DNA of 64,000 nt from Bergeyella porcorum (GCF_042427575.1 NZ_JBHMFD010000009.1:1-64000); one strand, 5' to 3'; shown: positions 44,672-53,463, counted from the stretch's first letter. Notes: a model not told the origin generated them from the sequence alone. Numbers and translations are program-made.

Positions 44672-45253
44672 TTGAACTACCTTGTCCATTCATATCTGTC
44701 GTTTTCTGAGGAGCAAATTGCAGGGCAATTTCTTCAGGATTTTATTCGGAATAGTGAGCGATTTTCTTTTTCGGAAGGCATCCAGCAAGGGATTGTTTTG
44801 CATAGGGCGATAGATACTTTTACCGATCAGCACCCAGAGATTCACCTGGCAAAGAAGCTGTTTTCCCCTCTGGTGCGGCTTTATGCAGGGGCATTTGTAG
44901 ATGTAGCATTTGATTATTTTTTAGCCAATACATTAGATGAATCTTCTTTGAAAATACACTCGCAAAGGGTGTATCAAGCCTTTCGGAATTATGAATCGGT
45001 GTTTCCTGAAGTGGGCAAAAAAGTACTGCGAAAGATGGCAGAAGATGATTGGCTTTTCAATTACCGATACCATTGGGGGATTAATTTTTCAATGAAAAAT
45101 GTACTGAACAAAGCCCGATATTTGGATAAAGATTTGCCCGTTTTTGAGGTGTTTTTAGCCCATCAATCCGAATTGAAATCGCATTTTGATGTCTTTTTTC
45201 CAGAGTTAGAACAGCATATTTTACAATGGCATCAAGCGTTAAAACTGAGCTGA
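44672..45253 (+). CDS. acpH: Acyl carrier protein phosphodiesterase (DUF479 family)
   Basis: Cytosolic HD-like hydrolase that removes the phosphopantetheine arm from holo-ACP. The start MNYLVHSYLSF, QFLQDFIRN, GIVLHRAIDTFTDQHPE and AFVDVAFDYFLA correspond to the AcpH/DUF479 pattern with its conserved His and Asp. The 193 residues are normal. The start codon is TTG at 44672. The 3' end overlaps the converging DUF6702 gene by 15 bp. Confidence 0.85.
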   Translation: MNYLVHSYLSFSEEQIAGQFLQDFIRNSERFSFSEGIQQGIVLHRAIDTFTDQHPEIHLAKKLFSPLVRLYAGAFVDVAFDYFLANTLDESSLKIHSQRVYQAFRNYESVFPEVGKKVLRKMAEDDWLFNYRYHWGINFSMKNVLNKARYLDKDLPVFEVFLAHQSELKSHFDVFFPELEQHILQWHQALKLS

Positions 45254-45745
45254 AAAATTAGTTTTGGGATAACTAAGTTTATGGCTCTGTCGCTTACCTC
45301 CTACAATGATGTGGAGGATGTTGATTTGGTCGTCAAAGAGGTTGTAAAGCGTATTTACCTTAGCTTCCACTTGGCGAGGTCTTTTCACGGGAACACTTTC
45401 CAGATAAACATTAACCACTTCTCTATCTTCTTCAAAACCAATATATTTTAATTGGATATTTTGCTTGTTGGCTTTTAGATTGATGGTCTCCAAAAGATAT
45501 TGTTCCAAATATCGGTTCATCAACGCTTTGGACTTTTCATTGTGAAAAAATAATGATGTTTTAAACCGTTGGTTGATGCCATTTTCTAAATCATCGGTAA
45601 AAAACCTACCTGTAATCTCAAAAGATTGAAACTTTGCATTATGGTTTATTTCAACAGAACCTAAATGATATGGATGAAGCATAAACGAACTCAACGCCCA
45701 CCATAGCAGTACGATACAAAATCCAAAAGCAATTTTTTTCCTCAT
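45239..45745 (-). CDS. DUF6702 family exported protein
   Basis: A 168-residue protein with an N-terminal signal or anchor (MRKKIAFGFCIVLLWWALSSF) and the conserved HPYHLGSVEINHNAKFQSFEITGRFFTDDLE region. Proteins of this type are usually encoded beside a HupE-like membrane protein and an M1 peptidase in Flavobacteriia, as here, where the two lie divergently at 45.9-48.9 kb. The function is unknown. Tail-to-tail overlap with the acpH gene is 15 bp. Confidence 0.75.
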   Translation of the reverse strand: MRKKIAFGFCIVLLWWALSSFMLHPYHLGSVEINHNAKFQSFEITGRFFTDDLENGINQRFKTSLFFHNEKSKALMNRYLEQYLLETINLKANKQNIQLKYIGFEEDREVVNVYLESVPVKRPRQVEAKVNTLYNLFDDQINILHIIVGGKRQSHKLSYPKTNFSAQF

Positions 45746-45863
45746 TTTTTCACCAATATTTTTACAGAAACGAAAATAATCATTATTTTCGTATCAAAGA
45801 AACTTATTGGGACAAACCAAATTTCACGAGTATATTTTTAAATAAAATGACTAAAATCAGAAT

Positions 45864-46442
45864 ATGCAAGACTTCATAATGTATCTCAAATTAGGCTGGG
45901 AGCATATCATTTCTTGGGACGCGTTAGACCATCAGTTGTTTATCTTGGCACTCATCGTTGCGTTTGGTTTTAACGATTTAAAGAAAATTCTCATCTTGGT
46001 TACCGCTTTTACAGTAGGACATTCTTTAACACTGGCACTGAGTGTGTTAGATTGGGTAAGAGTACCGAGCGATTGGGTGGAATTTCTCATTCCCCTAACG
46101 ATTGTGATTACCGCTTTGGATAATATCTTGATGAAGAAAAAATCAGATACTTTCCTGAAAATCAATTATATATTAACCTTATTATTCGGATTGATTCACG
46201 GGATGGGATTTGCCAATTTGGCAAGAATGACATTGGCTCAGGAACAAAGCATTGCCGTACCCTTGTTAGGTTTTAATATCGGATTAGAGTTGGGGCAAAT
46301 CGTGGTGGTCATTGCATTTTTGATTCTGGCATTCATTATGACCAACCTACTGAGAACCCCGAAAAGAGATTGGCAACTTTTCGTTTCCTCAGCCGTATTT
46401 GCATTGGCTTTACAGATGACTTTGGAGCGTATTCCGTTTTAG
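45864..46442 (+). CDS. HupE/UreJ-like membrane protein
   Basis: A 192-residue integral membrane protein with about six hydrophobic helices. Motifs HQLFILALIVAFGFNDLKKILILVTAFTVGHSLTLALS and LLFGLIHGMGFANL match the HupE/UreJ_2 family, whose His-containing helices suggest metal handling (nickel or iron in studied members). It is 56 bp upstream of the M1 peptidase gene and probably co-transcribed. Confidence 0.8.
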   Translation: MQDFIMYLKLGWEHIISWDALDHQLFILALIVAFGFNDLKKILILVTAFTVGHSLTLALSVLDWVRVPSDWVEFLIPLTIVITALDNILMKKKSDTFLKINYILTLLFGLIHGMGFANLARMTLAQEQSIAVPLLGFNIGLELGQIVVVIAFLILAFIMTNLLRTPKRDWQLFVSSAVFALALQMTLERIPF

Positions 46443-46498
46443 ATTTTTTTCAATTGAAATATTAAAATATTAAATAAAATTTAACCCAAAAATAAAAT

Positions 46499-48874
46499 AT
46501 GAAAAAACTAATTTCACCAATTCTTTTATGCACTTTTGGATGGTTTGTGGCTCAGAACCATCAGAATAACCCAGGTAGCAACCACGGAAACAAATTTGAA
46601 CCCCTAGGAACCATTTTACCTACACCCAATGTCTATCGTGCCGCTTCGGGAGCACCTGGACACGCCTATTGGCAACAGCGTGCAGATTACGATATTTCTG
46701 CCTATTTGGACGAGGATAAGCAAAATCTAAGAGCCACAGAAACCATTACTTATTATAACAATTCACCTGATGATTTAGAATATCTTTGGCTTCAGTTAGA
46801 TGAAAATCAACACTCTAGTATCAACAATGCAGGTTATGAAAGGTCGAGTAAAACGCCTAACGCTTTCAATGTAGATGGATTAAAACCTACCCAATTACCC
46901 AAAAAAGATAATGGCTACGGCATCAATATAGAATCTGTGAAAGATGCTTCGGGAAAGGCAATTCCTTTTATCGTGAATAAAACGATGATGCGGATAGACC
47001 TTCCTAAAACTCTGAAAAGCAAAGAAAAAATCACTTTCACCATCGCGTGGAATTACAACCTTGTCAATCGTATTGAGATGGGCGGGCGTGGTGGCTATGA
47101 GTTTTTCCCAGAAGATAACAATCATATTTTCACCATTACCCAATGGTTTCCAAGAATGTGCGTATATAGCGATTTCAAAGGTTGGCAGCACAATCAGTTT
47201 TCAGGGAGAGGCGAGTTTGCTCTCAATTTTGGAGATTACAAAGTATCCATCAATGTTCCTGCAGACCATATTGTAGCCGCTACAGGCGAGTGTCAAAACT
47301 ATGAAGAAGTGCTTTCCCCTGCCCAAATGGAACGCTGGAAAAAAGCCCAAACTGCCAAAGAACCAATAGAAATAGTAACCTTAGATGAAGCGAAAAACGC
47401 TGAGAAAAATAAATCAAAACAGCGAAAAACTTGGATATTTAAGGCAAATGATGTAAGAGATTTTGCGTGGACTTCTTCCCGAAAATATGTTTGGGATGCA
47501 ATGGCAATTAAGCTGGAAGAAAACCATCAAAAAGTAATGTGTATGAGCCAATATCCGAAAGAGGCATACAATCTGTACCGTACTTTTTCCACCAAAGCAG
47601 TGGCACATACCGTGAAGACCTACTCGGATTTTACCATTCCATATCCTTATCCCGTGGCTCAATCTGTGGAAGCCGCCAATGGAATGGAGTACCCGATGAT
47701 TTGTTTCAACTTTGGAAGAACTGAAAAAGATGGCACTTATTCCGAAGCTACCAAAAATGGAATGATTGGTGTGATTATCCACGAAGTGGGACATAATTTT
47801 TTCCCGATGATTATCAACTCCGATGAAAGACAATGGAGCTGGATGGATGAGGGACTGAATACCTTTGTAGAATACCTTACCGAGGAACTTTGGGATAATA
47901 AATTCCCTTCCAGACGAGGGCCAGCTCACACCATTGTGGATTATATGAAGTTACCAAAAGACCAATTGGAACCTACAATGACCAATTCTGAAAACATCAT
48001 CCACTTTGGGCCCAATGCTTATAGCAAACCCGCTACGGCACTCAATATTTTGAGAGAAACCATTATGGGAAGAGAGCTGTTTGATAAAGCATTGAAAACC
48101 TATGCGAAAAGATGGGCATTCAAGCATCCAGAGCCAGCAGATTTCTTCCGAACGATGAATGATGCTAGTGCAGAAAACCTTGATTGGTTCTGGAGAGGGT
48201 GGTTCTTTGGTACCGACCCAGTAGATATCGCCATAGAAAAAGTAACGGTAGCCACCCCTAATTTTAGCACCCCTGAACCAAGAAAGCCAAGAACCTATAC
48301 GGTGGACAAACCTCAGGTGAATGTTTTTGAGGATATTTCTAAAATCCGTAACCGAGAGGATAAAAACATCAAATTTGCTACAGATGAAGATAAGAGTCTG
48401 CAAGACTTCTACTATCGCTACGCTCGTGGCAAGGAAAAAGTGGATACCTCTAAGGAATATACCGTACAACCAGACACCTTTGAGCCTATTTCTAAAACTG
48501 AAATGGAAAAACTCAAAAATATGACGGCTTATCAGATAGATTTCAAAAATGTAGGCGGACTGGTGATGCCGATTATCTTAGAGTTTACCTTTGAAGACGG
48601 TTCTAAATTGTACGATAAAAAATCGGCACAGATATGGCGACATAATGAAAACAATGTAACGCTATCCTATGTTTTTGATAAGAAGCTGAAATCTATTCAA
48701 CTAGACCCGATGAAAGAAACCGCAGATATTGATACTACCAACAATTTCTGGGGCGAGAACTCTGAAAGTCAGCTCACGAAATTCCAGCTCTTCAAGCAGA
48801 AAAAAGAAGCCAAAGGACGCGGTGCCGCCAGCGGTGCAGTCAATCCAATGCAAGCTGCAGGGAAGAAGAAGTAA
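46499..48874 (+). CDS. M1 family metallopeptidase, secreted
   Basis: Zinc aminopeptidase-like enzyme exported by a signal peptide (MKKLISPILLCTFGWFVAQN). The zinc motif is IIHEVGHNFFPMIINSDERQWSWMDEG, giving HExxH plus the downstream Glu in DEGLNTFVEYLTEE (about residues 425-460). NGMEYPMICF corresponds to the GAMEN-type exopeptidase motif, altered to GMEYP. The 791 residues are long for M1; the C-terminal 200 form an additional beta-rich, Lys/Glu-rich region. It adds to the large set of exported peptidases in the window. Confidence 0.9.
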   Translation: MKKLISPILLCTFGWFVAQNHQNNPGSNHGNKFEPLGTILPTPNVYRAASGAPGHAYWQQRADYDISAYLDEDKQNLRATETITYYNNSPDDLEYLWLQLDENQHSSINNAGYERSSKTPNAFNVDGLKPTQLPKKDNGYGINIESVKDASGKAIPFIVNKTMMRIDLPKTLKSKEKITFTIAWNYNLVNRIEMGGRGGYEFFPEDNNHIFTITQWFPRMCVYSDFKGWQHNQFSGRGEFALNFGDYKVSINVPADHIVAATGECQNYEEVLSPAQMERWKKAQTAKEPIEIVTLDEAKNAEKNKSKQRKTWIFKANDVRDFAWTSSRKYVWDAMAIKLEENHQKVMCMSQYPKEAYNLYRTFSTKAVAHTVKTYSDFTIPYPYPVAQSVEAANGMEYPMICFNFGRTEKDGTYSEATKNGMIGVIIHEVGHNFFPMIINSDERQWSWMDEGLNTFVEYLTEELWDNKFPSRRGPAHTIVDYMKLPKDQLEPTMTNSENIIHFGPNAYSKPATALNILRETIMGRELFDKALKTYAKRWAFKHPEPADFFRTMNDASAENLDWFWRGWFFGTDPVDIAIEKVTVATPNFSTPEPRKPRTYTVDKPQVNVFEDISKIRNREDKNIKFATDEDKSLQDFYYRYARGKEKVDTSKEYTVQPDTFEPISKTEMEKLKNMTAYQIDFKNVGGLVMPIILEFTFEDGSKLYDKKSAQIWRHNENNVTLSYVFDKKLKSIQLDPMKETADIDTTNNFWGENSESQLTKFQLFKQKKEAKGRGAASGAVNPMQAAGKKK

Positions 48875-48908
48875 AAAACTTAAAAAAATTGTAACTTAGT
48901 CCACAGTA

Positions 48909-49373
48909 ATGAATTTACCCAGATACGCCTTAGTTTCAAGTGATAAAATGACAACTTTTGAATTTGTTAGCGAGGGAAATAACGGAAAAATCCATAAAAT
49001 TGTTCAGTACCAACCAACTAATTTAAAAGATGTTTATAATCTTGCTTTTGGAGATAAAAATACACAAACAGGAGAAGTAAGTGATGAAGTCATTTCAAAT
49101 AACGGAGATAGCGAAAAGGTATTAGCAACTGTTGTAGCAACTATCTATGCTTTTACGGATAAATACCCCGAAGTTTGGATTTATGCAACTGGAAGCACAA
49201 AGGCAAGGACAAGACTTTACAGAATGGGAATTTCAAAATTCTTTGAGGAAGCAAAAAATGATTTTGATATTTTTGGCGAACTTATAGATGATTGGGAAGA
49301 GTTTAAACTCAATATAGAATACGAGGGCTTCTTAGTTAAAAGAAAAAATAAAAATTATGAAAGTAATAAATGA
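48909..49373 (+). CDS. DUF6934 family protein, first gene of a two-gene module
   Basis: A 154-residue cytosolic protein of the DUF6934 type, seen in Bacteroidota. Landmarks: YALVSSDKMTTFEFVSEG near the start, VYNLAFGDKN, EVSDEVISNNGDSEKVLATV and IYATGSTKARTRLYRMGI. No biochemical function is known to me. The coding sequence is more AT-rich than the adjacent M1 gene. Its 3' end overlaps a short ORF of 53 codons, and a terminator follows that ORF, so the pair forms a compact two-gene unit. This size and overlap resemble toxin-antitoxin modules, which is inference from layout alone. Confidence 0.75.
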   Translation: MNLPRYALVSSDKMTTFEFVSEGNNGKIHKIVQYQPTNLKDVYNLAFGDKNTQTGEVSDEVISNNGDSEKVLATVVATIYAFTDKYPEVWIYATGSTKARTRLYRMGISKFFEEAKNDFDIFGELIDDWEEFKLNIEYEGFLVKRKNKNYESNK

Positions 49374-49518
49374 ATTAAAAGCACGAAAAACGCCAATTGT
49401 AACGATTGATAAATCTCTTAATCAGTTGGATAACAAAATTCTTTTTCCTGAAAAATTAGAAAAAGCTAATAAAATGCTAAAAGAAATTGGCTTACCTAAG
49501 TTGAAAAATGAAAAATAA
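49357..49518 (+). CDS. Small ORF overlapping the DUF6934 gene, 53 residues
   Basis: ATG at 49357 lies inside the DUF6934 gene, 17 bp before its end, in a different frame; the stop is TAA at 49516-49518. The product begins MKVINELKARKTPIVTIDKS and continues through LNQLDNKILFPEKLEKANKM to LKEIGLPKLKNEK, a basic, helical protein. The overlap, the coherent amino-acid composition and the terminator 14 bp after the stop support it as a real partner gene. It is too short for routine ORF cut-offs. Confidence 0.65.
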   Translation: MKVINELKARKTPIVTIDKSLNQLDNKILFPEKLEKANKMLKEIGLPKLKNEK

Positions 49519-49532
49519 TTTCAACCCTACAT

Positions 49533-49560
49533 AAAATCACTCAGTAATGGGTGATTTTTT
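49533..49560 (+). terminator. Terminator of the DUF6934 module
   Basis: AAAATCAC (49533-49540) pairs with GTGATTTT (49551-49558), followed by more T. Confidence 0.75.
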
Positions 49561-49754
49561 TTTCTGCCAAAATTTCATCTTGAAAAATACAAAATCGGAC
49601 ATTTTGAGCATATCGCTTACCGCTTATTGCCCATTGCTACTTTTGGCATATAATTGGAGAAATAGTTGGGGATTGAAATGTGTAAATTGAATCAACACTA
49701 ATTTCAATCATTAAATCTTTTTAATCTTTAAATCATATAATTAAAATAAAAAAT

Positions 49755-50033
49755 ATGTCAGTAAACTTCAGACCATTAGCGGACAGAGTATTGGTAGAGC
49801 CAGTAGCCGCAGAGACTAAAACCGCATCAGGAATCATCATTCCAGACACAGCGAAAGAAAAACCACAAGAGGGCGTAGTAGTAGCCGTAGGTGATGGAAA
49901 AAAAGATGAACCATTAACTGTAAAAGTTGGCGATAAAGTCCTTTACGGGAAATATGCTGGACAAGAATTAAAACTAGATGGCAAAGACTATCTTATCGTA
50001 AGAGAAAGTGATTTGCTAGGGATTTTAGGATAA
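49755..50033 (+). CDS. groES: Co-chaperonin GroES
   Basis: A 92-residue lid of the GroEL folding chamber. It has NFRPLADRVLVEPVAAETKT at the start, the mobile loop (TASGIIIPDTAKEKPQ, residues about 23-38) and VLYGKYAGQELKLDGKDYLI. groEL follows after 114 bp. No CIRCE element is seen upstream, so HrcA control is not supported here. Confidence 0.97.
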   Translation: MSVNFRPLADRVLVEPVAAETKTASGIIIPDTAKEKPQEGVVVAVGDGKKDEPLTVKVGDKVLYGKYAGQELKLDGKDYLIVRESDLLGILG

Positions 50034-50037
50034 ACAG

Positions 50038-50132
50038 ATGTACAATGTAGAAAGTACAATGTACAAAGATTTTAAACTTTACATTAATCAATTAAACTAA
50101 CATAAGGTACTTTGTACATCGTACATCGTACA
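50038..50132. repeat. Inverted repeat between groES and groEL
   Basis: Copies of GTACAATGTA / GTACAAAG words at 50041-50068 face GTACTTTGTACATCGTACAT words at 50107-50132. TACAATGTACAAAG (50055-50068) matches the reverse complement of 50110-50123 at 13 of 14 bases. The transcript could fold into a long stem with about 40 nt of loop. Confidence 0.8.
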
Positions 50133-50147
50133 TAAATACAAAATAAA

Positions 50148-51776
50148 ATGGCAAAAGAAATTAAATTTGATATTGAGTCAAGAGACGCATTAAAAAGAGG
50201 TGTAGATGCTCTTGCAAACGCAGTGAAAGTTACATTAGGGCCAAAAGGGCGTAATGTGGTAATCGAGAAATCTTTCGGTGCTCCTCACGTAACTAAAGAT
50301 GGGGTTTCTGTAGCGAAAGAAATCGAACTAGAAGACAGAGTAGAAAATATGGGGGCTCAGATGGTAAAAGAAGTCGCGTCTAAAACCAATGACATCGCTG
50401 GGGATGGAACGACTACAGCTACTGTTTTGGCTCAAGCTATCGTTCGCGAAGGTTTGAAGAATGTAGCAGCAGGAGCTAACCCAATGGACCTGAAAAGAGG
50501 AATTGACAAAGCGGTTTCTACCGTAGTGGAAAACCTAAAATCTCAATCTCAAGAGGTGGGAGATTCTTCTGAAAAAATCAAGCAAGTAGCTTCTATTTCT
50601 GCGAATAATGATGATGCCATCGGTGCATTAATCGCAGAAGCTTTCGGTAAAGTAGGAAAAGAAGGTGTTATCACCGTAGAAGAAGCAAAAGGAACTGATA
50701 CTACTGTAGATGTGGTAGAAGGTATGCAGTTTGATAGAGGTTACCAATCGCCTTACTTCGTTACCAATCCAGAGAAAATGGTAGCGGAATTAGACAATCC
50801 TTACATTCTTTTAGTTGAGAAAAAAATCTCTTCTATGAAGGAGTTGTTGCCAGTTCTAGAGCCAGTAGCACAACAAGGAAAATCGCTTTTAATCATTTCT
50901 GAAGAAGTAGAAGGCGAGGCATTGGCTACTTTGGTAGTGAATAAATTGAGAGGTTCTCTTAAAATCGCTGCGGTAAAAGCACCTGGCTTCGGGGACAGAA
51001 GAAAAGCAATGTTAGAAGACATCGCTATCCTTACAGGTGGAACGGTAATCTCTGAAGAAAGAGGTTTCACTATGGAGAATGCTTCTATTGAATTGTTGGG
51101 TAGAGCAGAGAAAGTGGTAATTGATAAAGATAATACCACTATCGTAAATGGAGCAGGAGATGAAGAGCAAATCAAAGGGCGTGTGAACCAAATCAAAGCT
51201 CAAATGGAATCTACCACATCGGATTATGATAGAGAAAAACTTCAAGAAAGATTGGCGAAGTTGGCAGGTGGTGTAGCGGTGCTTTATGTAGGGGCTGCTT
51301 CTGAAGTGGAAATGAAAGAGAAAAAAGACAGAGTAGATGATGCTCTACACGCTACCAGAGCTGCTGTGGAAGAAGGTATCGTAGCAGGTGGAGGGGTTGC
51401 TTTGGTAAGAGCGATTGCTTCTTTGGAAAACCTCAACGGAACCAACCAAGATGAAAACACCGGGATTAAAATTGTGAAAAGAGCCATTGAAGAGCCATTG
51501 AGACAAATCGTTGCTAATGCAGGAGGCGAAGGTTCTGTAATCGTTGCCAAAGTGGCAGAAGGAAAAGGCGATTTTGGTTACAATGCTAAAACAGATGAGT
51601 ATGTGAATATGCTGGAAGCAGGGATTATAGACCCTACCAAAGTAACGCGTGTAGCCCTTGAAAATGCGGCATCTGTTGCAGGAATGCTTCTCACTACCGA
51701 GTGTGTTATCACCGAAGTGAAAAAAGATGAACCAGCAATGCCACCAATGGGCGGCGGTATGCCAGGAATGATGTAA
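50148..51776 (+). CDS. groL: Chaperonin GroEL (60 kDa)
   Basis: ATP-driven folding chamber. KVTLGPKGRNVV, GDGTTTATVLAQAI (Asp87-type ATP-binding motif), AVKAPGFGDRRKAML and the Gly-Met-rich tail MPPMGGGMPGMM are all present. The 542 residues are normal. It is in an operon with groES. A hairpin terminator lies 26 bp after the stop and is duplicated 1.4 kb downstream. Confidence 0.97.
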   Translation: MAKEIKFDIESRDALKRGVDALANAVKVTLGPKGRNVVIEKSFGAPHVTKDGVSVAKEIELEDRVENMGAQMVKEVASKTNDIAGDGTTTATVLAQAIVREGLKNVAAGANPMDLKRGIDKAVSTVVENLKSQSQEVGDSSEKIKQVASISANNDDAIGALIAEAFGKVGKEGVITVEEAKGTDTTVDVVEGMQFDRGYQSPYFVTNPEKMVAELDNPYILLVEKKISSMKELLPVLEPVAQQGKSLLIISEEVEGEALATLVVNKLRGSLKIAAVKAPGFGDRRKAMLEDIAILTGGTVISEERGFTMENASIELLGRAEKVVIDKDNTTIVNGAGDEEQIKGRVNQIKAQMESTTSDYDREKLQERLAKLAGGVAVLYVGAASEVEMKEKKDRVDDALHATRAAVEEGIVAGGGVALVRAIASLENLNGTNQDENTGIKIVKRAIEEPLRQIVANAGGEGSVIVAKVAEGKGDFGYNAKTDEYVNMLEAGIIDPTKVTRVALENAASVAGMLLTTECVITEVKKDEPAMPPMGGGMPGMM

Positions 51777-51802
51777 CGGTCAGCGACCGAGGCAATAAAT
51801 TG

Positions 51803-51835
51803 AAAGACCAATGACACTTGTGTTGTTGGTCTTTT
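51803..51835. terminator. groEL terminator, proximal copy of a 33-bp direct repeat
   Basis: AAAGACCAA (51803-51811) pairs with TTGGTCTTT (51826-51834). All 33 bases recur at 53241-53273. Confidence 0.85.
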
Positions 51836-51865
51836 GAATAAAATGTTTAATTATAAAAAATTTTT

Positions 51866-53032
51866 ATGTCAAATACTGGAAAAAAAGAAATTCTGCATCA
51901 GGTTTTTTCTCCTATATCACCAATAGAAGAAATTAATTTGTTTTTTGGAAGAAAAGGTCAATTAGAAAAGGTAAGAGATGCTATAAATGAAAAAGGACAA
52001 CACGCAATTTTATATGGAGATAGAGGAGTAGGTAAAACATCATTAGCTAATATAATGTCTCGTTCATATACTAACTTGTATGCTGTAAAAATTACTTGTG
52101 ATAGAAGAGATAACTTTAAAACAATTTGGGAAAGAATTTTTGATAATATAAAAATTCCCTACAATACTGAAAGTATAGGGTTCGTTAAAGGTGAAAATAA
52201 AACAGAAATTTATACTCTTAAAAATAAAATTTCATCAGTGGATGAATTAACTCCTAATATTTTAGTAGATATTATAAATTCATTAGGGGAAACAAAATTA
52301 TTATTTATTATTGATGAGTTTGATAATGTTAGAGATGATAGAACTAGATCTTCTTTTGCAGATTTGATAAAATCATTATCAGATAATAATAAGAATACAA
52401 CTATATTACTTGTGGGAATAGCAGATAGTGTAGAAGAATTGATAGGTGATCATCAATCATTGGAAAGGTGTTTAAAACAAGTGAAAATGCCAAGAATGAA
52501 AAAAGAAGAGTGTGAGGATATTATACGGAATGGTATGGAGAAGTTAGAGATGAAAATAGATAATTCTGTTAAGGACAAAATAATAGATTTTTCTTCAGGG
52601 TTTCCTCATTACATCCATTTATTATGTAAATATGGATGTGAGGAACTAATAGACAATTCGCGTACTGTTTTTACAGATGCATATTTAAAAATTGCTGTTA
52701 AAAAAGGAATAGAGAATACAGCAGAGCAACTTAGATCATCTTTTAGAAAAGGAGTGTTAACTTCTAATAATAGTAATAAATGGAAAGATGTAATATATTC
52801 TTGTTGTTCTTGTGAAATAGATGAGTTTAATTCTTTTACGATAAGTAATGTCGCTAAAAATTATGAAAAAATAACAGGAAAGCAAAGTGATATAAAATAT
52901 AATTTAAATCAGTTAACAAAAGAAGGAAGAGGTGAGATATTAGTAAAGTTAGGAAAAGGTAAAAGTACAAAGTATGCATTTAAGAACCCTATGATGAGAG
53001 CATTTGTTAAATTGAAAATGAATTCAGAATAA
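51866..53032 (+). CDS. AAA/Orc-like ATPase with C-terminal winged-helix region
   Basis: A 388-residue cytosolic P-loop ATPase. Walker A is YGDRGVGKTSLAN (residues 50-62, Lys57). Walker B is LLFIIDEFDNV (Asp150, Glu151) and a sensor-1-like segment is TTILLVGIADS (about 181-190). The lid lies about 210-300. The C-terminal 80 residues (NSFTISNVAKNYEKITGKQ, then STKYAFKNPMMRAFVKLK) look like a winged helix that could bind DNA. This is the Orc1/Cdc6-STAND-like group often found in mobile or defence loci, but no partner effector is adjacent. Codon use is much more AT-rich than groEL. The gene lies between two identical terminators, which suggests insertion. The exact role is unknown. Confidence 0.75.
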   Translation: MSNTGKKEILHQVFSPISPIEEINLFFGRKGQLEKVRDAINEKGQHAILYGDRGVGKTSLANIMSRSYTNLYAVKITCDRRDNFKTIWERIFDNIKIPYNTESIGFVKGENKTEIYTLKNKISSVDELTPNILVDIINSLGETKLLFIIDEFDNVRDDRTRSSFADLIKSLSDNNKNTTILLVGIADSVEELIGDHQSLERCLKQVKMPRMKKEECEDIIRNGMEKLEMKIDNSVKDKIIDFSSGFPHYIHLLCKYGCEELIDNSRTVFTDAYLKIAVKKGIENTAEQLRSSFRKGVLTSNNSNKWKDVIYSCCSCEIDEFNSFTISNVAKNYEKITGKQSDIKYNLNQLTKEGRGEILVKLGKGKSTKYAFKNPMMRAFVKLKMNSE

Positions 53033-53046
53033 AAAAATATCTTTAC

Positions 53047-53081
53047 CCTTGTCAAAGTTCCAAACTTTGACAAGGTTTTTT
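53047..53081 (+). terminator. Terminator of the AAA ATPase gene
   Basis: CCTTGTCAAAGTT (53047-53059) pairs perfectly with AACTTTGACAAGG (53063-53075), followed by six T. Confidence 0.9.
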
Positions 53082-53092
53082 ACCCACAAACC

Positions 53093-53160
53093 GTAGGGGC
53101 GTTTTGCAAACGCCCAACGCAATACCATCATACACAAGAGCGAATTGCATTCGCCCCTAC
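53093..53160. repeat. REP-like pair of palindromes in inverted orientation
   Basis: GTAGGGGCG (53093-53101) and CGCCCCTAC (53152-53160) form outer inverted arms. Each side also holds its own hairpin: GGGCGTTT-TGC-AAACGCCC (53097-53115) and GCGAAT-TGC-ATTCGC (53140-53154). This is the layout of REP/BIME-like elements. No transposase gene is near. Confidence 0.85.
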
Positions 53161-53240
53161 AATGAAATCTAATCATTCCGCATTTGGTTTCCCACCAGCA
53201 GTGAGGAAGTAAGCAAAAGATAGTTTATAATTGAAATGTT

Positions 53241-53273
53241 AAAGACCAATGACACTTGTGTTGTTGGTCTTTT
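53241..53273. terminator. Distal copy of the groEL terminator
   Basis: Identical over 33 bp to 51803-51835 and followed by a longer T run. The 432-bp gap 53033-53463 otherwise contains the AAA-gene terminator, the REP-like pair, and the GLPGLI promoter. Confidence 0.85.
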
Positions 53274-53387
53274 TTGTTACGCTTCAAAATTATATCAGAA
53301 AAGAAGGCATAAAGGGCAATTAATATTTTCATAAAAACTATTGAAAAAGGTTAAATATAAACAAAATCAAAAAAAACTTTCAAATTA

Positions 53388-53418
53388 TTTGTTGATTCAA
53401 CAAGTTTTTATAAATTTG
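53388..53418 (+). promoter_or_regulatory. Promoter of the first GLPGLI gene
   Basis: TTTG at 53388-53391 and TAAATTTG at 53411-53418, 19 bp apart, match the Bacteroidota -33 and -7 elements. The ATG is 45 bp downstream. Confidence 0.6.
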
Positions 53419-53463
53419 GGAGGGATTAGAATATACCAATATTAATCTTAAAAACAAAATATT

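Noticed and set aside
49519..49754. CIRCE element upstream of groES
   Set aside because: No TTAGCACTC-N9-GAGTGCTAA-like inverted repeat is visible.
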